Positions 58,503-64,000 of a stretch of 64,000 bases of DNA are shown one piece after another. How positions within the stretch are numbered: position 1 is the stretch's first letter; each line of letters starts with the position of its first letter. The notes beneath the pieces were generated by a model. It saw only the letters and a program-made list of their open reading frames with translations, ran no database searches and was not told the origin of the DNA. The stretch covers positions 124,001-188,000 of the forward strand of contig QCWI01000007.1 in assembly GCA_003149635.1 (NCBI GenBank). The letters are read 5' to 3'. The translations under genes and the position numbers were made by a program. The DNA comes from Fluviicola sp. XM-24bin1 (GTDB taxonomy: Bacteria > Bacteroidota > Bacteroidia > Flavobacteriales_D > Crocinitomicaceae).

Positions 58503-58531
58503 AAGCCGCTTCTGCAAGGAGCGGCTTTTTT
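58503..58531 (+). terminator. Intrinsic terminator of the lipoprotein gene
   Basis: 8-bp stem (AAGCCGCT / AGCGGCTT) with a 9-nt loop and a run of six T. It follows the 58481 stop by about 22 bp. Confidence 0.8.
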
Positions 58532-58570
58532 AATTCAGCAATTATTAATATTGCAACAAATCCTTTAGCA

Positions 58571-59056
58571 TTGGAGTACAAAGACCTTCTTGATGACCAT
58601 CTAAAGCACAAACCAGAACGGGAAAAATACGTTCGGAAAGTCAAGAAAAAACGCCCTAAAAATCTAGATCAAGTCTTTCATGAGGCCCACGAAAATGCTT
58701 TCGAAAAAATAGACTGTCTGCAATGTGCGAATTGCTGTAAAACCACTAGTCCAATCTTCCGTGATGTTGATGTCCAAAGGATTTCCAAGAAGTTGAAGAT
58801 GTCTTCACAGGACTTCGAAAATACCTACCTCCAAAAGGATGACGACGGTGATTGGGTACTTCAATCAGCACCATGCACCTTTCTTCAACCCGATAACACC
58901 TGCTTCATTTACGACATCCGACCGCAAGCGTGTCGAGAGTATCCTCATACTGATCGCAAGCGCATGATTCAAATCATTGATTTGACGCTCAAAAATGCCG
59001 AAATCTGCCCAGCAGTGAGCAAAATTCTTGGAAACGTGATGATTGATCTCCCGTAA
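58571..59056 (+). CDS. YkgJ-family cysteine-cluster protein (Fe-S/Zn binding)
   Basis: About 161 residues from the TTG at 58571, chosen because it lies after the terminator and gives the usual short N-terminus; the open frame runs back to 58412 over the lipoprotein gene. Cysteines occur as CLQCANCCKTT, APCTFL, NTCFIYDIRPQACREYP and AEICPAV, the CxxCxxCC...C...C pattern of the UPF0153/YkgJ family, likely binding zinc or an Fe-S cluster. The role is unknown. Confidence 0.8.
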   Translation: MEYKDLLDDHLKHKPEREKYVRKVKKKRPKNLDQVFHEAHENAFEKIDCLQCANCCKTTSPIFRDVDVQRISKKLKMSSQDFENTYLQKDDDGDWVLQSAPCTFLQPDNTCFIYDIRPQACREYPHTDRKRMIQIIDLTLKNAEICPAVSKILGNVMIDLP

Positions 59057-59113
59057 AAGCAAACCATTTTTTCAGTATTTTCGTCTACGTACCAAGCAGA
59101 CCAAACTGAGACT

Positions 59114-62100
59114 ATGAAAATGATACTACGTGGTATCCTGGTTTTACTAGGATTTTTCTTTATTTCAGATGCTCATGCACAACGTTCAAAAGATGGTAAT
59201 TACACCGTTACAGGAGCAGCTGAGGTTCTCAACACATATACTAACCTTACGGTAAACGCTAATGCTTCGAATACTTCCATTACGGTGGCAAGTAATACCA
59301 TGAATGGTGGAGCTTTTGGAGCAACGCCGCTACAGCAAGGTGATTTGATTCTAATTGTTCAAATGCACGGAGCAGCAGTGGATGTAAACTTCTTCCCTGT
59401 TGTTGCAGGTTGGGGTAACTACACCGTTCCGCAGTCTTACTTCGATTCAGGTTTTGGTGTTACGCCGGAGACATTCGGACAGGTAACGAACTACAACAAC
59501 GCTGGTCGATACGAGCGGGTGGAAGTATTGAGCACTGCTGGAGCCAACACGATCAATCTTACGTGTGGTCTTACGTACAACTATACGGCTGCGGACGAAG
59601 TACAAATTATCCGTATCCCTCGATTTGACGATCTGACGGTAAATAACGGTGCTGCAATTGTTCCAACGTTATGGAATGGTACAACCGGAGGTGTCGTGGC
59701 GCTTGAAGTTGATGGTACGCTTACAGTAAACACAACAGGAAACATTACGGCTACAGGGTATGGATTCCGAGGTGGACAAGTAGATAATACTTTCATTCCA
59801 GGGGCTGCGAACACAGGAGGACAAGGCAGTGACCGTTTCTTAGGTTCTCCAGCAGGTGAAGAAGGTTCTGAAAAAGGTGAAAGTATCCATGGATATCATA
59901 TTGAATACGATGTAATTTACTCAAGATACGGAGTCGCCGGAATCGCCAATGGTGGCGGTGGCGGTGGATACGTCAACGCTGGTGGTGGAGGTGGATCCAA
60001 TGCCGAAGTGGGTGCGGGAGCATTCAATGCTAGAGGAAATGAAGCTCCAGGATACGCAGCGGCTTATGCTCAGGATGCAAGCATTACAGCATCAAGTGGT
60101 GCAGGTCAAGGTGGATACTCACTTTCGCAATCGAACCAAAACGCCAATTTCACCGGACCAAACAACGCTGCTTGGAGTGGTGATGGTCGTAAAAATGCCG
60201 GAGGTTGGGGTGCACACCCATTGACCTATGACGCTGGGCGTATCTTCTTCGGAGGAGGTGGTGGAGCCGGTGATCAGGATTCTGGCGAAGGTGGTGACGG
60301 TGGTCGCGGTGGAGGAATTGTCTACATCGTAAACTATGGAACTATTGCAGGAGATGGAGTAATTGCTGCTAATGGTGGTGCTGGAGAAAACTCCAACCCA
60401 ACAGGTCAGGCACTTGGATTTAACGCTTTCGTTGGAAACGACGGAGCTGGTGGAGGTGGTGGAGCCGGAACGGTGTACATCGAAAATGCTGCAGCTCTAA
60501 CGGGAACCATAAATCTCCAAGCAATTGGTGGAGACGGTGGTGACCAAAATATTGAAGTAAATGCATTCCAGCAAAACGAAGCTGGTGGACCAGGTGGAGC
60601 TGGTTCTGGTGGAATTATTCGTTTTTCGAGTGGTGCCCCTGCAACAAACGTGGGAGAAGGGGACGTAGGAGTTACCATCTCAACTCAATTGAGCGAATTC
60701 CCACCGAATGGAGCGACAGAGGGTTCCGATGGAGATGCACTTTCAACAGCTCCCTACTATGATCTTATTCCGAACGATGTTACTATTTGTGCGGGTCAAA
60801 CAGCTTCGCCAAGTGTAACGGTGCAAGGATCATATACAGGAACACTGGACTGGTACACAGCACAATATGGTGGTTCGCCAATTGCTGGTCAAACCAACCA
60901 ATTGACGTACAACGTGACTCCGGGAACAACAACTACCTATTGGGTAGGTGTTTGTCCAGGGACTTTTAGAGTTCCAGTGACTGTTACGGTTACGGCATCG
61001 CCGAACTTAGTTACAACAGATCCGGCTGCAGTTTGTGCACCGAATACGTTAGATATCACAGTGCCAGCAATAACAGCCGGGAGTGATCCAGGGACGTTGA
61101 CCTATTGGACAGATAACGGTGCGACTTTGCCACATCCAGACCCTACAATTGCGGGGAGCGGATGGCACTACATCCAATTGGATGTGGGAGGCGGATGTAC
61201 AGCAATTGATTCTGTCTTTGTTACAATCAATCCACTGGACGACGCTTCGTTTAGCTATTCTGCGGCTGCTTATTGTGCCGATGATGCGGATCCAACACCA
61301 ACTATAACAGGATTGGGCGGTGGAACATTCAGTTCTACAGCTGGACTTTCCATCAACGCTGGTACAGGACAGATTGATTTGAGTGCTTCGACACCAGGAA
61401 CGTACACGGTTACTTACACAACTTCAGGGCCTTGTCCAAATTCAAGCAATCAAGTAGTGACCGTTAATGCTACACCAACGATTTCAGGGCCAACATCAGT
61501 TTGTCCGGGTGCATCTATAGCTTTGACAGGTTCAGGAACGCCAGATGGAACGATTCCTTGGACTTCTTCGAATACAGCGGCAGCTACAGTTGACAACCTT
61601 GCTAACGTTACGGGCGTTGCTGTTGGATCAACAACGATTACTTATTTGGACGCCAATGGGTGTTCGAACACATACGTGGTAAGTGTTTCAGCGGCACCAG
61701 TATTAGATCCACAAGCGAACATTACGGGATGTGATAGCATTCAACTTCCAGTAATTTCAGGAACGGGATTGACAGGAAACGAAGCGTACTACTCAGGAAC
61801 AGGAGGTTCTGGGACACAATACGCTGCCGGAGATTGGATTTCAACGTCCATGACGATGTACATTATCGATGTATCGAATCCATGTACGGTTGAGCAATCT
61901 TTCACGATCACTGTGAATCCATCACCAACAGTTTCAGGGCCAACATCTGTTTGTCCGGGTGCGTCGATTGCATTGACAGGAACCGGAACGCCAGATGGAA
62001 CGACACCATGGACTTCTTCGAATACGGCAGCAGCAACGGTTGACAATGTTGGTAACGTCACAGGAGTAGCAGTGGGGTCGACAACGATTACATATTTGGA

Positions 62101-64000
62101 TGCCAATGGTTGTTCTGCTACCTATGTCGTGAATGTTTCAGCAGCTCCGGTATTGGATCCTCAAACGAACATCACGGGGTGTGATAGCATTCAGCTTCCA
62201 GCGATTTCAGGAACTGGATTGACAGGAAATGAGGCATACTATTCGGGAACGGGAGGTACAGGAACGCAGTACGCTGCAGGAGATTGGATTTCGACTTCCA
62301 TGACAATGTACATTAACGATATATCGAACCCATGTACTGTTGAACAATCCTTCTCAATTACTATTAATGTTTCGCCGACAGTTTCAGGGCCAACGTCTGT
62401 TTGTCCAGGTGCATCCATTGCATTGACGGGAACAGGAACTCCAGATGGAACAACACCATGGACTTCTTCAAATACGGCAGCAGCTACTGTTGACAATGTT
62501 GGTAACGTTACAGGAGTTGCAGTGGGATCGACAACTATTACGTATTTGGATGCCAATGGATGTTCTGCTACCTATGTAGTGAATGTTTCAGCAGCGCCAG
62601 TTTTGGATCCTCAGACGAACATCACAGGATGTGATAGTATTCAACTTCCAGCGATCTCAGGAACTGGATTGACAGTAAACGAGGCGTACTACTCAGGAAC
62701 GGGTGGTACAGGTACGCAGTACGCGGCAGGAGATTGGATTTCGACTTCCATGACGATGTATATTAATGATGTATCGAATCCATGTACTCTTGAACAATCG
62801 TTCTCAATTACAATCAACGTTTCGCCTACTGTTTCTGGACCGACATCTGTTTGTCCGGGTGCATCCATTGCTTTAACGGGAACAGGAATTCCGGACGGAA
62901 CTACACCTTGGACTTCTTCGAACACGGCGGCAGCTACAGTGGATAACCTTGGTAACGTTACGGGAGTAGCAGCTGGAACAACAACAATCACTTATTTGGA
63001 TGCCAATGGATGTTCTGATACCTACGTCGTAACAGTAACTGCAGCTCCGGTATTAGACCCTCAAACGAATATTACGGGTTGTGATAGCATTCAACTTCCA
63101 GCGATTTCAGGAACAGGATTGACGAGTAACGAAGCATATTACTCAGGAACGGGTGGTACAGGAACGCAATACGCTGCAGGCGATTGGATTTCAACTTCCA
63201 TAACAATGTACATCTACGATGTGTCAAATCCTTGCACGGTTGAGCAATCATTCTCAATTACCGTGAATCCATCTCCAACGATCTCTGGGCCTACTTCTGT
63301 TTGTCCAGGAGCGACAGCAGCATTATCAGGAACAGGAACACCGGATGGAACTACACCTTGGACTTCTTCAAACACAGGGGTAGCAACAGTCGACAACCTT
63401 GGAAACGTTACAGGAGTAACGGCAGGAACGACGACAATCACATATTTGGATATCAACGGATGTTCTGATACGTACGTGGTAACAGTAACGGCAGCACCTG
63501 TTTTGGATCCAGTGGCCAACGCAACGGCGTGTGACAGCATTCAATTGGGTGCTATCTCTGGAACTGGATTGACTGGAAATGAAGCGTACTACTCTGGAAC
63601 AGGAGGTACAGGAACGCAATACGCAGTAGGAGATTGGATTTCATCATCGATGACCATGTATGTCAACGATGTTAGTAACTCTTGTACGGTAGAACAATCG
63701 TTTACAATTACGGTAAATGTTTCTCCGACAGTTTCGGGAGGAACTGCAGTTTGTGAGTCAAGCGTACTTGCTTTGTCAGGAACGGGAACTCCAGACCCAG
63801 TTACTCCATGGTCGTCTTCGAACACGGCAGTTGCAACTGTGGACAATGTTGGAAACGTTACTGGAGTAGCAGCAGGTACAGCAGATATTACATATACGGA
63901 TAACAACGGTTGTTCGAATACCGTGACGATCACTGTGAATGCTACACCAACAATTACTGGAAATGCTCCAATTTGTGCGGCAGCAACGAATACACTGACA
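59114..64000 (+). CDS. Giant Gly-rich tandem-repeat surface protein (3' partial)
   Basis: The frame is open from the ATG at 59114 to the window end (at least 1629 residues). A signal peptide (MKMILRGILVLLGFFFISDAHAQ) leads to a beta-rich head, then a glycine-rich zone (about 276-506; NGGGGGGYVNAGGGGG, FFGGGGGAGD, DGAGGGGGAGTVYIENA). Ig-like Cys-containing domains follow. From residue about 788, 150-residue units repeat every 450 bp (61475, 61925, 62375, 62825, 63275, 63725), each with PTxSGPTSVCPG, VDNxGNVTGVAxGxTTITYLDxNGC, TGCDSIQLPxISGTGLT and DWISTSMTMYIxDVSNPCTVEQSF. The sixth unit changes: its second half is missing and a new half-unit starts at 63947. The layout fits a type-B T9SS adhesin, but the sorting domain lies beyond the window. 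Confidence 0.88.
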   Translation, partial: MKMILRGILVLLGFFFISDAHAQRSKDGNYTVTGAAEVLNTYTNLTVNANASNTSITVASNTMNGGAFGATPLQQGDLILIVQMHGAAVDVNFFPVVAGWGNYTVPQSYFDSGFGVTPETFGQVTNYNNAGRYERVEVLSTAGANTINLTCGLTYNYTAADEVQIIRIPRFDDLTVNNGAAIVPTLWNGTTGGVVALEVDGTLTVNTTGNITATGYGFRGGQVDNTFIPGAANTGGQGSDRFLGSPAGEEGSEKGESIHGYHIEYDVIYSRYGVAGIANGGGGGGYVNAGGGGGSNAEVGAGAFNARGNEAPGYAAAYAQDASITASSGAGQGGYSLSQSNQNANFTGPNNAAWSGDGRKNAGGWGAHPLTYDAGRIFFGGGGGAGDQDSGEGGDGGRGGGIVYIVNYGTIAGDGVIAANGGAGENSNPTGQALGFNAFVGNDGAGGGGGAGTVYIENAAALTGTINLQAIGGDGGDQNIEVNAFQQNEAGGPGGAGSGGIIRFSSGAPATNVGEGDVGVTISTQLSEFPPNGATEGSDGDALSTAPYYDLIPNDVTICAGQTASPSVTVQGSYTGTLDWYTAQYGGSPIAGQTNQLTYNVTPGTTTTYWVGVCPGTFRVPVTVTVTASPNLVTTDPAAVCAPNTLDITVPAITAGSDPGTLTYWTDNGATLPHPDPTIAGSGWHYIQLDVGGGCTAIDSVFVTINPLDDASFSYSAAAYCADDADPTPTITGLGGGTFSSTAGLSINAGTGQIDLSASTPGTYTVTYTTSGPCPNSSNQVVTVNATPTISGPTSVCPGASIALTGSGTPDGTIPWTSSNTAAATVDNLANVTGVAVGSTTITYLDANGCSNTYVVSVSAAPVLDPQANITGCDSIQLPVISGTGLTGNEAYYSGTGGSGTQYAAGDWISTSMTMYIIDVSNPCTVEQSFTITVNPSPTVSGPTSVCPGASIALTGTGTPDGTTPWTSSNTAAATVDNVGNVTGVAVGSTTITYLDANGCSATYVVNVSAAPVLDPQTNITGCDSIQLPAISGTGLTGNEAYYSGTGGTGTQYAAGDWISTSMTMYINDISNPCTVEQSFSITINVSPTVSGPTSVCPGASIALTGTGTPDGTTPWTSSNTAAATVDNVGNVTGVAVGSTTITYLDANGCSATYVVNVSAAPVLDPQTNITGCDSIQLPAISGTGLTVNEAYYSGTGGTGTQYAAGDWISTSMTMYINDVSNPCTLEQSFSITINVSPTVSGPTSVCPGASIALTGTGIPDGTTPWTSSNTAAATVDNLGNVTGVAAGTTTITYLDANGCSDTYVVTVTAAPVLDPQTNITGCDSIQLPAISGTGLTSNEAYYSGTGGTGTQYAAGDWISTSITMYIYDVSNPCTVEQSFSITVNPSPTISGPTSVCPGATAALSGTGTPDGTTPWTSSNTGVATVDNLGNVTGVTAGTTTITYLDINGCSDTYVVTVTAAPVLDPVANATACDSIQLGAISGTGLTGNEAYYSGTGGTGTQYAVGDWISSSMTMYVNDVSNSCTVEQSFTITVNVSPTVSGGTAVCESSVLALSGTGTPDPVTPWSSSNTAVATVDNVGNVTGVAAGTADITYTDNNGCSNTVTITVNATPTITGNAPICAAATNTLT
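61475..64000 (+). repeat. 450-bp in-frame tandem repeats (five full units plus part of a sixth)
   Basis: Units begin at 61475, 61925, 62375, 62825, 63275 and 63725 with exact 450-bp spacing, then break at 63947. Units 2 and 3 are nearly identical in protein but differ at many third codon positions. Each unit has four Cys (SVCPG, NGCS/D, TGCDS, NPCTV), probably forming disulphides outside the cell. Confidence 0.9.

Noticed and set aside
61789-63933. Evenly spaced minus-strand ORFs of 100-114 codons
   Set aside because: They are the reverse strand of the 450-bp adhesin repeats and repeat only because the plus-strand gene repeats.
61475-64000. Regular repeats considered as a CRISPR-like array
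   Set aside because: The 450-bp period, coding frame and absence of short direct repeats with spacers rule out CRISPR.

Overview
The window looks like chromosome of a Bacteroidota member, most likely Flavobacteriales and perhaps close to Crocinitomicaceae/Fluviicola (inference). The grounds are PorP/SprF proteins with gliding-type C-terminal sorting domains (type IX secretion), Bacteroidota-style promoter boxes (TAnnTTTG), weak Shine-Dalgarno signals, many lipoproteins with a bare Cys lipobox, and a GldL-like small protein. No rRNA, tRNA, CRISPR array, transposase or prophage gene was seen. About 58 protein genes are present, mostly in short operons.

0-7.5 kb: end of a TonB-receptor-like barrel overlapping a TPR/coiled-coil/class III adenylate cyclase; an exonuclease + GIY-YIG fusion; a CsgG/TolB-like secreted protein; an HTH regulator. 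7.5-19 kb: a minus-strand surface operon encoding adhesin, PorP/SprF, adhesin, PorP/SprF and OmpA-type protein, i.e. two tandem copies of a substrate/partner pair. 19-25.4 kb: secreted phosphatase, a mini GldL-like protein, an ABC-2 exporter operon running into a damaged PspC-family locus (truncated gene, lost start, frameshift), a Dph6-like ATPase and a TPR protein. 25.4-31 kb: sucD, then a tight operon of CCA-adding enzyme, pRiA4b-ORF3-like protein, methyltransferase, TraB/GumN protein and FKBP. 31-45 kb: lipoprotein hydrolase + Crp/Fnr regulator with a candidate operator, DinB-like protein, glycosyltransferase, overlapping trmD/tsaC-like tRNA position-37 genes, M14 peptidase, acyltransferase, L-2-hydroxyglutarate oxidase, AI-2E transporter and a CotH/beta-helix lipoprotein. 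45.4-50.6 kb: a methionine/sulfur operon under a SAM-I riboswitch (metX, hom, a YeeE pair, OsmC, metZ-like), with a candidate 32-codon leader ORF directly after the aptamer. 50.7-59 kb: adaptor/permease/ATPase exporter, ActA-like multihaem lipoprotein, two FKBP genes, folD, a small lipoprotein and a cysteine-cluster protein. 59.1-64 kb: the start of a giant Gly-rich repeat adhesin that runs off the window.

Short dispersed inverted-repeat elements occur in the gaps between convergent genes (2.9, 38.0, 40.5 and 44.8 kb). The most unusual points are the SAM-I aptamer abutting a small ORF, the broken PspC locus, the duplicated adhesin-PorP cassette, and the 450-bp repeats that stay near identical as protein while drifting at synonymous sites.
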